Origin: Streptomyces griseocarneus
GTDB lineage: Bacteria > Actinomycetota > Actinomycetes > Streptomycetales > Streptomycetaceae
Assembly: GCA_003674045.1 (NCBI GenBank)
Contig: PENC01000004.1
Coordinates: 389,123 to 453,122, forward strand
Reading direction: 5' to 3'
Length of the DNA stretch: 64,000 nt
Position numbers and translations under genes: made by a program. The notes beneath the pieces are model-generated. The model was not told where the DNA came from, made no database searches, and saw only the letters and a list, made by a program, of their open reading frames with translations. Shown here in pieces: positions 54,478-63,655 of the stretch (positions are counted from its first letter, which is position 1; each line of letters opens with the position of its first letter).

Positions 54478-56436
54478 CTATCCGCAGGGGGATTCGTCCA
54501 CCGTCCCGCACAGAGGGCTCAAGTCGAGGCCCACGCCCAGGCTTTGGCGGAACGTCATGTCCGTGACTTCCAAGCCGTACCGCTCCCACAGCCAGTCGCC
54601 GTCGCCCGGGTCGGCCTCCGGTTCGTGTGCGAGCTCGCGTGGTGGGTCGGAAGGCGGTGGCGGAGACGGGGGAGGCGGCGCAGGCGCGGTCGGCGTCGGT
54701 GCCGGGGGCACCTCCGGCGGGCTCGGCGGGGGAGGGGACGGCGGCTTCGGTGTGGGCGGGGGCGGTGGGGGAGTTGGCGCAGCCTCCCGTGGAGTGGGGG
54801 GTGGTGGCGCACTCGCGGGCGGCGCAGAGGGAGCAGGCGCGACATGCGCGACCGGCTTCGGCGCCGCCTTCGGTGCCTGTACATGCACAGGCCTGTGCCT
54901 CGGAGCGGGCGCTTCGCTCGGTGTCGACTTCGGCACCGGAGCGGGTACGACCGGTCCCGCCGTGATCCGGTGCGCGCGGTGCTGCCCGGTGGTGCCGCCC
55001 ATCAGCGCGTACGCGGCGACACCGCCGGCCACGACGGCCGCGCCCACCGCGATGCCGACCTTCGCCGGTGCCCCCAGGCCCTCGCTCGCCGCGGCATTCC
55101 CGCTGCCACTCGAACCCGAGCCGCCCGCGGCTCCGGCCGCCCCGGTGGCTCCCGTGCTACCGGCCGTGCCTCCTGCCGCCCCCGTCGTCGTGCCCGCGGT
55201 TGCGCCTGTGCCTGCCGACGAAGCCGTTCCGCCTGCCGTGGCTCCCGCTGCTGCTCCGCTCGACGCCGTGGCCCCCGCTGTCGCTGCGGCACCGGCTCCC
55301 GCGGTTGCCCCCGCGACCAGGCCCGTCGCGGCCTTGGCCGACAGAGCCGCCGCGGACCAGCCGATCACCGCCACCGGCAGCAGCGCCCGCAGCCGTGTGT
55401 TGACGTCGGCGACCTCCACGGCCGCCGTACGGCACTTCTCGCACTCCTCCAGGTGTTTGCGGAGACCCCGCTCCGCCCGCGTGCGCAGCCCGCCCCGGGC
55501 GAAGGCGCCGAGCCGGTCGGCGTAGCGCGCGCATGTGCCGCCCGACGTGAGTGCCGCGCTCACATGGGCCTGCAGGTAGGCCTGCTTCAGTCCCTCGCGG
55601 GCCCGGTGCGCCAGTACCGCCGCCGCGTTGGCCGTCAGGCCCAGCAGTGGCGCGACCTCGCTGAGGGACTCCTCCTCCACCGTGGTGTGCCACAGGACCG
55701 TCTGCCACCGCGCGGGCAGGCTGCGGAACGCCTGCACGGCCAGGGACTGCTCCGCCTCCCGCATGGCCAGCACATCCGCGCCGGGGTCGACCCCTTGGCC
55801 GTCAGGTGTGCCGTGGGCGGCACGCGACGCCGAGGCGGCGAAGGCCGCGAAGTCCTCGATCAGCTGCTCCCGGCGGGTGGTCTTCGCCCACGCCGCCGCG
55901 ACCCGCCGCACCGTCGTCAGCAGATATGCGCGCACCGCCGCGTTGGGACCGCCGCCGCCCCGCACCGCCTGCAACGTGCTCGCGAAGACCTCGTTGGTGA
56001 GGTCCTCGGCGGTGTGGGGGTCCCGGCAGCAGCTCCGCGCGTAGCGGCGCACCGCGGGCGCGTGCCGCCGGTAGAGCTCCTCGTACGCCTCGCTCTGGCC
56101 CGCGCGCATCCGCGTGACGAGCTCGATGTCCGAAGGCGGCGCATCGCCGGTGCGCTCTTCCTGGAGCGGCGCCTCGGTTGCGGAGTCGTCGGGTGGCGGA
56201 GTGCCGGGCGGTGCGTCGGGCGCCGACCAGGGCTCGGACCGCCGCGCGTGCGAGGGCCGCGGCCGGGCCGGGAGAGCGCTGGTGCCACCGCTCTCGCCCG
56301 GGTCCCTTCCTTCTCGCCCCTCCCGCTGCGGTGGGACGCCTGGACCGGTCGCCCCACCGCGGCCGGGCGGCCGACGAGGAGGCGGGGAGCCCGCCCGCTC
56401 GCTCCCACGCGCTTCATCCCGGCCGTCAACACCCAT
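54478..56436 (-). CDS. ECF sigma factor fused to zinc-finger, transmembrane and Pro-rich tail
   Basis: 652 residues from ATG 56436. Disordered 1-100; sigma region 2 at about 104-175 (AYEELYRRHAPAVRRYARSCCRD, AEDLTNEVFA); region 4 at about 235-290 (LPARWQTVLWHTTVEEESLSEVAPLLGLTANAA). Then a zf-HC2-like finger with Cys302, His328, Cys332 and Cys335 (RKHLEECEKC), Ala/Gly/Thr linker 370-455, TM helix at 459-481, and a Pro-rich extracytoplasmic part ending in a short Cys-containing domain (SPLCGTVDESPCG). This is sigma and anti-sigma in one chain, like ECF groups with C-terminal extensions. It could be released by proteolysis. Confidence 0.88.
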   Translation of the reverse strand: MGVDGRDEARGSERAGSPPPRRPPGRGGATGPGVPPQREGREGRDPGESGGTSALPARPRPSHARRSEPWSAPDAPPGTPPPDDSATEAPLQEERTGDAPPSDIELVTRMRAGQSEAYEELYRRHAPAVRRYARSCCRDPHTAEDLTNEVFASTLQAVRGGGGPNAAVRAYLLTTVRRVAAAWAKTTRREQLIEDFAAFAASASRAAHGTPDGQGVDPGADVLAMREAEQSLAVQAFRSLPARWQTVLWHTTVEEESLSEVAPLLGLTANAAAVLAHRAREGLKQAYLQAHVSAALTSGGTCARYADRLGAFARGGLRTRAERGLRKHLEECEKCRTAAVEVADVNTRLRALLPVAVIGWSAAALSAKAATGLVAGATAGAGAAATAGATASSGAAAGATAGGTASSAGTGATAGTTTGAAGGTAGSTGATGAAGAAGGSGSSGSGNAAASEGLGAPAKVGIAVGAAVVAGGVAAYALMGGTTGQHRAHRITAGPVVPAPVPKSTPSEAPAPRHRPVHVQAPKAAPKPVAHVAPAPSAPPASAPPPPTPREAAPTPPPPPPTPKPPSPPPPSPPEVPPAPTPTAPAPPPPSPPPPSDPPRELAHEPEADPGDGDWLWERYGLEVTDMTFRQSLGVGLDLSPLCGTVDESPCG

Positions 56437-56647
56437 GGCGGAGACCCCTGTACACACCAGCACACACGAACACCGTAAAAGCGTGGCACGGTGGCGGGCG
56501 TCACAGGCGATGCATACGCATCAACCACTCATCCGGGGAGTCTTCGGACACCCCGCGTAACAGCGGTCACTCGAACGGGGAAGGATTTCCCGAACGTGGC
56601 CAGAGGTACGGGCGCGCCCGGGGGCACCGGGCGCGCCCGCAGCCGAC

Positions 56648-57385
56648 TTACTCCGCCGGGCGGGACCGCAGACCCTCCAGCAGGATGTCCAGGAGCCGCG
56701 AGGAGGCCGCCGCCTGCTGCACCGCGTCCGGCAGCGAGGGCGCCGCCGTCGCTATCACCAGCAGCACATCGGCCACGGTGACGTCGGGCCGCAGCTGACC
56801 CGCCGCGCGGGCCCGGTCCACCAGGCGCCCGACGACCTCCAGCAGGGCCGCCGCGCCCGAGTCCTCCCGCTCGGCGACCTGGGCCGCCCGCTGCTCGACG
56901 AGCCGCAGCTCGTGCAGCTGGCCGCCGGTGGCTCCCGGCTGCCGCTGCTGCGGCACCCGGGCCTCGATCTGCTCCTCGGCGTCGCCGTCGACGCCCACGC
57001 GCAGCACCTGCGGCGGCAGCAGCCGCCCCGCGCCCGAGGCCACCGACGTGCGCAGGAACCGGGAGAGGGCCGACCACGGCTCGTCCTCCTGGCCCAGCGC
57101 CGTGCGCGCCTGCTCGGTCAGCCGAGCGGTCTCCTCCTCGGCTATCCGCCGCACCAGTACGTCCTTGCTCGGGAAGCGGCGGTAGACCGTCCCGACACCC
57201 ACCCGGGCCCGGCGCGCCACGTCTTCCATGGGCGCCCCGTACCCCAGCTCGCCGAAGACCTCGCGAGCCGCACGCAGGACATGTTCGAGATTGCGCTGAG
57301 CGTCGACGCGCAGCGGAGTGCTCCGGCCGCCGTTGGCGTCGGCGGACGCGACAGCGGTCGACCAATGAGAGCCCTGAATGTGCAT
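56648..57385 (-). CDS. atrA: AtrA-type TetR-family regulator
   Basis: 245 residues from ATG 57385 (GGGGGAA upstream). TetR HTH at about 25-75: LRAAREVFGELGYG, VARRARVGVGTVYRRFPSKDVLV. The ligand domain follows to the C-terminus, which ends LLDILLEGLRSRPAE. Position divergent to a type II NADH dehydrogenase matches atrA in Streptomyces, the GlcNAc-linked activator of antibiotic pathway genes such as actII-ORF4. The identity rests on order and motifs; another TetR paralogue is possible. Confidence 0.8.
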   Translation of the reverse strand: MHIQGSHWSTAVASADANGGRSTPLRVDAQRNLEHVLRAAREVFGELGYGAPMEDVARRARVGVGTVYRRFPSKDVLVRRIAEEETARLTEQARTALGQEDEPWSALSRFLRTSVASGAGRLLPPQVLRVGVDGDAEEQIEARVPQQRQPGATGGQLHELRLVEQRAAQVAEREDSGAAALLEVVGRLVDRARAAGQLRPDVTVADVLLVIATAAPSLPDAVQQAAASSRLLDILLEGLRSRPAE

Positions 57386-57856
57386 ATGTGTTCCCCCGGT
57401 TATGACGTCTCCCCCCGGAGACTCCCCGCCCTGACTGCCGGGGCGCGTCTCTGACACCCCGACGGAGTACGAACATAGTTGAGCCCAGGTCAAGAAAGAA
57501 GAGGTAGTTCCGCACCGGACCGCCCCGATTGGAGTACGGGTCCCACCCGCCCCGTTTCCGCACCACCCCACAACCCCGCGGCATCCTCGCTGACCTGCGC
57601 CCTTGTTCCCCGACCCGGCGCGGGGGCGGCGGAAGGATCGGCTCCGGGACCGGTCATACATTTCGCGGGGCCTGTGGACAAACGTCTGCCGGCGGTGCGT
57701 CATGGGAGGGAGTCTTGTCGGGCCGGACCCACCCGGCACCCGGCCGCGACACCCGTTGCCGCCCTTGCCGGCCTCTCCGGCCGGAGAGGCGCGACGGCAC
57801 ACGGCGCACGACCGCGGCACACGGCGACACACGACGACACGCGAGGAGGGGCCCCG
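57386..57856. promoter_or_regulatory. Divergent region with candidate TetR operator
   Basis: An imperfect 15-base palindrome ttgagcccaggtcaa at 57479-57493 covers a minus-strand -35-like ttgacc (57488-57493); a -10-like tactcc follows 18 bases later (57464-57469). This would place the site over the atrA promoter. The dehydrogenase gene has GAGGAGG 7 bases before its start. The rest of the stretch shows no gene. Confidence 0.4.
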
Positions 57857-59200
57857 GTGAAGGAACCGGCGCGCATTCTGATCGTCGGCGGCGGATACGT
57901 CGGGATGTACACCGCCCTCCGGCTCCAGCGGAAGCTCCGGCGGGGCGAGGCCCACGTGATCGTGATCGACCCCGAGCCCTATATGACCTACCAGCCCTTC
58001 CTCCCCGAGGCCGCGGCCGGTTCGATCTCGCCCCGCCACGTCGTCGTCCCGCTCCGCCGCACGCTGCCCAAGTGCCAGGTCGTCATCGGCGAGGTCACCG
58101 CGGTCGACCACGCCAAGCGCACCGCGACCGTCAGCACCCTCGCCACGCTCGATGACGGCACGGGCGCCATCGAGGTGCACTACGACGAACTGGTGCTCGC
58201 CCCCGGCTCGGTCTCCCGCACCCTCCCGGTCCCCGGCCTCGCCGAGTACGGCATCGGTTTCAAGACCGTCGAGGAGGCCATCGGCCTGCGCAACCACGTC
58301 CTCGAACAGCTGGACATCGCCTCCTCCACCCGCGACCCCGACGTCCGTGACGCCGCCCTCACCTTCGTCTTCGTCGGCGGTGGCTACGCGGGCGTCGAAG
58401 CCCTCGCCGAGCTGGAGGACATGGCCAGATACGCCGCCCGCTACTACCACAACATCCGCCCCGACGACCTGAGGTTCGTCCTGGTCGAGGCCTCCGGCCG
58501 GATCCTCCCCGAGGTCGGCGAGGAGATGGGCCGCTACGCGCTGCGCGAGCTGCGCGGCCGCAACATCGACGTGCGCCTCGACACCCGGCTCGACTCCTGC
58601 GCCGACCGGATCGCCGTGCTCAGCGACGGCTCCCGCTTCCCCACGCGCACCCTCGTGTGGACAGCGGGCGTCAAACCGCACCCGATCCTCGCCTCCATCG
58701 GCCTCCCCCTGACCGACCGCGGCCGCCTCAAGTGCACCGCCACCCTCACCGTGGAGGGCGTCGCCCATGCCTGGGCGGGCGGCGACGCCGCGGCCGTCCC
58801 CGACCTCACGGCCGCGGAACCCGGCACGGAGTGCGCCCCCAACGCCCAGCACGCCGTCCGCCAGTCCAAGACGCTCGCCCGGAACCTCCTCGCGTCCCTG
58901 CGCGGCAAGCCCCTGACGGAGTACCGCCACAAATACGTCGGCTCCGTGGCCTCGCTCGGCCTCCACAAGGGAGTCGCGCACGTGTACGGACGCAAGCTCA
59001 AGGGCTACCCGGCATGGTTCCTGCACCGCGCCTACCACCTCAGCCGGATCCCCACGTTCAACAGAAAAGCGCGCGTTCTTGCCGAATGGACCCTCACAGG
59101 ACTGTTCAAACGTGAGATCGTCTCGCTCGGCTCGCTGGAGAACCCACGCGCCGAATTCGAACTCGCCGCGGACACCGGCCGTCACCCGGAAGCAAGTTGA
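57857..59200 (+). CDS. Type II NADH dehydrogenase (NDH-2)
   Basis: 447 residues from GTG 57857. Two dinucleotide folds: FAD site ILIVGGGYVGMYTALRLQ near the N-terminus and NADH site TFVFVGGGYAGVEALAELE around 175. Also YMTYQPFLPEAAAG, and the C-terminal AWAGGDAAAVPD flavin motif. The YHLSRIPTFNRK segment near the end is a membrane-associating helix. It transfers electrons from NADH to menaquinone without proton pumping. Divergent to the atrA-like regulator. Confidence 0.94.
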   Translation: MKEPARILIVGGGYVGMYTALRLQRKLRRGEAHVIVIDPEPYMTYQPFLPEAAAGSISPRHVVVPLRRTLPKCQVVIGEVTAVDHAKRTATVSTLATLDDGTGAIEVHYDELVLAPGSVSRTLPVPGLAEYGIGFKTVEEAIGLRNHVLEQLDIASSTRDPDVRDAALTFVFVGGGYAGVEALAELEDMARYAARYYHNIRPDDLRFVLVEASGRILPEVGEEMGRYALRELRGRNIDVRLDTRLDSCADRIAVLSDGSRFPTRTLVWTAGVKPHPILASIGLPLTDRGRLKCTATLTVEGVAHAWAGGDAAAVPDLTAAEPGTECAPNAQHAVRQSKTLARNLLASLRGKPLTEYRHKYVGSVASLGLHKGVAHVYGRKLKGYPAWFLHRAYHLSRIPTFNRKARVLAEWTLTGLFKREIVSLGSLENPRAEFELAADTGRHPEAS

Positions 59201-59464
59201 GGCAGGTCGCGGCCGTTCCGCCGGAGCCGGGAACTCCCCCACAGGGGGCCGACGTCTGACGGATGTCAGTCCCGTCGGCCACACTGGTCGTGTGACCATG
59301 GGTGGGCTCGTATCTGCGAAGAGTAACGACGACGAGGATTCGGACGCTTGCAGCATTCCCCCGGGGACAGGCCCCCGTACCGCCAACCGCGGCCCCGCGC
59401 CGGGCACGCGGCACAGCCACCCGTCGCCGCGCCGGCCCGGATCGACTCCGCGAGGTAACCGTCC

Positions 59465-61258
59465 GTGAACTTCACCCGCTGGAGTGCCCGGCTCCCCGGA
59501 ACGCAGCGCCGGGCCGCCGCCCGCGCCGAACGCCTCGAGCGCGCCGACCGGGCCGCCGCCGCGCCTTCCCAGCCCGCACCCCCGTCCGCGCCCACGGGCT
59601 CCGTCCCCGCCGCCCGCGCCGAGGCCGCCCCCACGGCTCCCTCCGGCCCCGCCGGTCCGCCCTGCCCCGACGACCCCGTCCCCACGCTCGCCGGTCTCTC
59701 CGTCCACGACATCCTCGGCCAGGTCCCGGCCCTCGTCGCCGTCGTCTACGGCCCCGACCACCGCCTCGCCTACGTCAACGACGCCTACGCCGCCCTCTTC
59801 GGCCCCCGCACCCCCGGCGCGCCCGCCCGCGAAGCGCTCCCCGAGCTCACCGAGCTGGGCCTGCTCCCCCTGATGGACCAAGTGCTGCGCAGCGGCAGGC
59901 CCCGCACGGTCAAGTCCCGCCGCGTCACCGCCGACGCGCGCGTCGGCGTGCCCGGCCCGGACGCACCGGGCACGCCCGACGCCGACGCCCGGCACGGCTA
60001 CTACACCTTCACCTGCTCCCCGATCCAGGTCGGCCCCCACGAAGACGCCCAGCCCGGCCAGCCCGGCGTCCTCGTCTTCGCCGCCGACGTCACCGACCAG
60101 GTGGAGGCGGCCGAGCGGCTGCGCGCCAGCGAGCGCCGCCAACGCGAGGCCGCCGTGACGCTCCAGCGCAGCCTCCTCCCGCAGGAACTCGAACAACCCG
60201 ATGATCTCCGCGTCGCCGCCACCTACCAGCCAGGCGGCAAGGACACCGCCGTCGGAGGCGACTGGTACGACGTCATCACCCTCGGCGCGGGCCGCACCGC
60301 CCTCGTCATCGGCGACGTGATGGGCCGCGGGGTACGGGCCGCCGCCGTCATGGGCCAGCTGCGCACCGCCGTACGGGCCTACGCCCGCCTCGACCTGCCG
60401 CCGCACGAGGTGCTCCAGCTCCTCGACGGCCTCGCCACCGAGATCGACCCCACCCAGATCGCCACCTGCGTCTACGCCGTCCACGACCCCAACGAAGGCC
60501 GCCTCGTCTACGCCTCCGCGGGCCACCTCCCCGTCCTCGTCCGCGACCCCGACGGCACGGTCCGCCGCGCCGCCGAGCCCACCGGCCCGCCGCTCGGCAC
60601 CGGCGGCTGGGTGCACACCTCCGGCACTGTGCCCCTCGGCCCCGGCGCCAGCGCGGTCCTCTACACGGACGGCCTCGTCGAACGCCGCCACGAGGACATC
60701 TACGAGGGCGTCGAGGCCCTGGAGCGCGCTTTCTCCGGAGCCACCGGCTCGCCGCAGGTCATGTGCAACCGCCTGATGCGGGCCATGGGCGTCACCGACG
60801 AGCACGACGACGACGTCGCCATGCTCGTCCTCCAGCACCCCGCCCGCACCGGCCACGACGCCGAGCTCTTCCACAACGCCGCCCTGGAGCTGCTCGGCGG
60901 AGTGGAGGCGGCGCCCCGCGCCCGGGCCTTCGCCTCCGGTGTCCTCGTCAGCTGGCGCTTCCCGACCGAACTGCGCGACCTGGGCGTGCTGGCCGCCAGC
61001 GAGCTCGTGGCCAACTCCCTCCAGCACGGCACCCCGCCCATGCGGCTGCGGCTGCGCCGCACCGACCGACGGCTGATCATCGAGGTCACCGACGGGGACG
61101 ACCACCTGCCGCGCCGCCGCCGCGCCGAGCCGGGTGACGAGGCGGGCCGCGGCATCTCGATCATCGCCACCATCGCGTCCTCCTGGGGCTCGCGGCGCAC
61201 CCCGGGCGGCGGCAAAGCCGTGTGGTGCGAATTCGCGCTCCCCGCGGGCCACACCTGA
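59465..61258 (+). CDS. PAS / SpoIIE phosphatase / HATPase regulator
   Basis: 597 residues from GTG 59465. Disordered Ala/Pro N-terminus (1-70), PAS domain (about 75-210: HDILGQVPALVAVVYGPDHRLAYVN), PP2C_SIG phosphatase (about 235-455: LQRSLLPQELEQPD, GGDWYDVI, IGDVMGRGV, YASAGHLPVLV, TDGLVERRHEDI), then a HATPase_c_2 domain (about 485-597: ASELVANSLQHG, GRGISIIATIASSWG). It combines partner-switching phosphatase and anti-sigma kinase activities, so could tune a sigma factor in response to a PAS ligand. No TM segment; cytosolic. Confidence 0.92.
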   Translation: MNFTRWSARLPGTQRRAAARAERLERADRAAAAPSQPAPPSAPTGSVPAARAEAAPTAPSGPAGPPCPDDPVPTLAGLSVHDILGQVPALVAVVYGPDHRLAYVNDAYAALFGPRTPGAPAREALPELTELGLLPLMDQVLRSGRPRTVKSRRVTADARVGVPGPDAPGTPDADARHGYYTFTCSPIQVGPHEDAQPGQPGVLVFAADVTDQVEAAERLRASERRQREAAVTLQRSLLPQELEQPDDLRVAATYQPGGKDTAVGGDWYDVITLGAGRTALVIGDVMGRGVRAAAVMGQLRTAVRAYARLDLPPHEVLQLLDGLATEIDPTQIATCVYAVHDPNEGRLVYASAGHLPVLVRDPDGTVRRAAEPTGPPLGTGGWVHTSGTVPLGPGASAVLYTDGLVERRHEDIYEGVEALERAFSGATGSPQVMCNRLMRAMGVTDEHDDDVAMLVLQHPARTGHDAELFHNAALELLGGVEAAPRARAFASGVLVSWRFPTELRDLGVLAASELVANSLQHGTPPMRLRLRRTDRRLIIEVTDGDDHLPRRRRAEPGDEAGRGISIIATIASSWGSRRTPGGGKAVWCEFALPAGHT

Positions 61259-61262
61259 CGTA

Positions 61263-61308
61263 AGCGCCTGTGGCCCGGAAACATCGAGGTTCCCGGGCCA
61301 CAGGCGCT
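61263..61308. terminator. Bidirectional terminator between phosphatase and MFS genes
   Basis: A perfect 16-bp stem agcgcctgtggcccgg / ccgggccacaggcgct with a 14-base loop. Confidence 0.85.
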
Positions 61309-61403
61309 CACCGGCACCACGGCTGTTCCTTATATATGTACGGCGCATGCGTGCGTCCCGCGTATGTACGGGGAACTCGCATGCGAGCCCTGGGCGCCGC
61401 TCG

Positions 61404-62705
61404 TCACACGGCGACGGGCGTCCGCTCGCGCTCCCCGACGGGCTCGCTCCGGGCCACGACGGTCGTGCGCGGCGGCAGCTCCTGCGCCGGGGTGAGCCGC
61501 CTGCCCAGCCGCAGGGCCAGCACGCTGATGCCGAGCGAGCACACGACCAGCATCACGATGTACACGACGTACATCCCGGCACCGGCCAGCAGGCCGCCCG
61601 CGAAGGGCCCGATCGCCATCGCCAGCTGCTTCACCAGGGCGAAGGCGGAGTTGTACTGCCCCACCAGCCGCGCCGGGGCCAGGTCCGCCACCAGCGGAGC
61701 CATCGTGGGCGCCAGCATCGACTCGCCGACGCCGAAGAGCGCGTACGTGGAGATCAGCAGCGCGATCGCCACACCGTGCGCCCCCGGCACGAGCCCCGAC
61801 ACGCCGGCCGCGACCCACGCCACCGTCCAGATCAGCCCGACCACCGCGATGACCCGGCTGCGCCGCCGCCGCTCGACCAGCCTCAGCACCACGAACTGCG
61901 ACACCACGATGGCCGCCGTGTTCACGGAGAGGGCGATGCCGAGCGTGGCCGGCGAGATCCGGGTGACCTCGACGGCGAAGGCCGCGAGTCCCGACTCGAA
62001 CTGTCCGTAGCAGGCGAAGAACATCACGAAGCCCAGCACGCACAGCTGCACCATGGCGCGGTCCCCGAACAGGGTCCGCCAGGCGCCCTTCGCCGCGTCG
62101 TCGGTCGGCACGGCGTCCTCGACCCGGGGCGCCTTCGGCAGACGCACGGTCGCGATGACGGCACCCAGCACCAGGAACATCACGGACTCGATGGAGAACA
62201 GCCGGACGAAGCTGCCCGGGTTCGACGTGTCCACGAGCTGCCCGCCGAGCAGTCCGCCGACACCGAGGCCGAGGTTGTTCAGGAAGAACTGCATCGCGAA
62301 GGCGCGCGAGCGGGTGGCCGTCGTCGAACACCACACGATCATGGTGGCCAGCGAGGGCTGGATCACCGCGATACCGGAGCCGAGCGCGGCCGCCGCCGCG
62401 ATCACCAGCGGCTTGCTGTCCGCCAGCCCGAGGCCCATCGACCCGCAGGCCGCGGCGACCGTACCGGCGACGGCCACGGGCAGCGGACCCCGCCGGTCGA
62501 TGACCCGACCGGTGAGGGGCAGCACGACGAGCGCGGCCACGGCGAAGGTCGCGAGCACGACACCGGCCGTACTCGCGCCGAGGTTCCGTACCTGGGACAC
62601 ATAGATGAACAGGAACGGGATCGTGAAGCCGCTGCCGAACGCGCTCAACGCGTTGCCCAGCTGGATCCGGCGCAGCGCGGCGCCCATCGCGGTGGTCACA
62701 CTCAC
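61404..62705 (-). CDS. MFS transporter (drug efflux type)
   Basis: 433 residues with 12 predicted TM helices. The loop 2-3 motif reads LTGRVIDRRGPLPV (cf. G-x-x-x-D-R-x-G-R-R), a helix-5 region ALGSGIAVIQPSLA, and a basic central loop LPKAPRVEDA. C-terminal tail basic. Divergent from a MarR regulator across 191 bases, so probably an inducible exporter. GTG 62705 is taken as start; ATG 62687 is possible. Confidence 0.9.
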   Translation of the reverse strand: MSVTTAMGAALRRIQLGNALSAFGSGFTIPFLFIYVSQVRNLGASTAGVVLATFAVAALVVLPLTGRVIDRRGPLPVAVAGTVAAACGSMGLGLADSKPLVIAAAAALGSGIAVIQPSLATMIVWCSTTATRSRAFAMQFFLNNLGLGVGGLLGGQLVDTSNPGSFVRLFSIESVMFLVLGAVIATVRLPKAPRVEDAVPTDDAAKGAWRTLFGDRAMVQLCVLGFVMFFACYGQFESGLAAFAVEVTRISPATLGIALSVNTAAIVVSQFVVLRLVERRRRSRVIAVVGLIWTVAWVAAGVSGLVPGAHGVAIALLISTYALFGVGESMLAPTMAPLVADLAPARLVGQYNSAFALVKQLAMAIGPFAGGLLAGAGMYVVYIVMLVVCSLGISVLALRLGRRLTPAQELPPRTTVVARSEPVGERERTPVAV

Positions 62706-62838
62706 CTCACTTGGTCAGGAAGACAGGAAGGGACGGGAAGGACAGAAGAACGAGGAAGGGATGACAGGCAGCCGGGCGGGACAGGGACGGAGGAAGCCGG
62801 ACAGTCCAGGCCTGAAGACTTCACCTATAAACTTCGAA

Positions 62839-62868
62839 GCTAAAGAGTACACATCAAAGGGCTTTAGC
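62839..62868. promoter_or_regulatory. Candidate MarR operator
   Basis: gctaaag (62839-62845) is inverted as ctttagc (62862-62868) in an AT-richer patch between the divergent MFS and MarR genes; cttcgaag just left (62832-62839) is itself palindromic. Spacing of 16 between half-sites is wide for MarR, so two dimers or a stem are possible. Confidence 0.45.
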
Positions 62869-62896
62869 GCCAACCAGTCGTGGGATACTTCGGCCC

Positions 62897-63445
62897 ATGG
62901 CTGACACCCCCGGCACCCGCGAGCCGAGCCTCGACGAGCAGATCGCGGCCTACCAGCGCGAATTTCAGGGCCTCGATCCCCAGGTGGAGAAGGTCGTCTC
63001 CGCCCTCAGCCGCCTCAACCGGCGTATGAACGTCGCGTACGGACGGCAGACGGCGGAGCTCGGGCTGAGCAATGCCGAATTCGAGGTGCTCAAGGCACTC
63101 GTCCTGGCCGGGGACCCGTACGTCATGGGCCCCGGGGACCTCGCCAAGCGCCTGGGCCTCACCCCCGCCGCGATGACCCACCGCATCGACCGCATGGTCG
63201 CGGAGGGCCTCGTCACCCGCGAGCGCGACGAGAACAACCGGGTGCGCGTCATCGTCGGCATCACGGAGGAAGGCCGCGCGAAGTGGCTGGAGGCCATGCG
63301 GATGGCCTCGGTCTTCGAAGAGGAACTGCTCCAGGACCTCTCCGGCGAGGAACGCGGCCACCTGGGCGAGATGCTCACCCGGCTGCTGCGCCGCGTGGAG
63401 CGGGCCCAGCCGGACGCCGGCGGACGCCTCAGCGACCTCGACTGA
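62897..63445 (+). CDS. MarR-family transcriptional regulator
   Basis: 182 residues. Dimerisation helices at the N-terminus, winged helix: LGLSNAEFEVLKALVLAGDPYVMGPGDLAKRLGLTPAAMTHRIDRMVAEGLVTRERDENNRVRVIVGITEEG (split over residues 53-125). A typical repressor released by small phenolic ligands; likely controls the divergent exporter and itself. Confidence 0.92.
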   Translation: MADTPGTREPSLDEQIAAYQREFQGLDPQVEKVVSALSRLNRRMNVAYGRQTAELGLSNAEFEVLKALVLAGDPYVMGPGDLAKRLGLTPAAMTHRIDRMVAEGLVTRERDENNRVRVIVGITEEGRAKWLEAMRMASVFEEELLQDLSGEERGHLGEMLTRLLRRVERAQPDAGGRLSDLD

Positions 63446-63474
63446 CGAGCTGTCAGGGGCACCTCGGCCGCCGG

Positions 63475-63503
63475 TTGACACGGGTAGGGCCGGTGGGTAG
63501 TGT
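63475..63503 (+). promoter_or_regulatory. Strong vegetative promoter upstream of the rRNA operon
   Basis: ttgaca at 63475-63480, 17-base spacer, tagtgt at 63498-63503: the best sigma-70-type match in the window, about 500 bases before the expected 16S start, as in Streptomyces rrn operons with several tandem promoters. Confidence 0.75.
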
Positions 63504-63655
63504 TCTCCGAGTTGCCACGCGGACCCCAGGGTTCGGTGGCAGCCACTCACGCCGCACCGGCGGCAATCTCTACTGCACGGCCCCTGAACGGGATGAATTT
63601 CGGCATGCCGGAATTCGGTTCCGGACTCCGATTAGGAGTCGCCGGGGAAATCCGC

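Noticed and set aside
56648..61348. A 1566-codon minus-strand frame running into the TetR gene
   Set aside because: Only its last 245 codons (the TetR regulator) are supported; the rest is antisense to the NADH dehydrogenase and SpoIIE genes.
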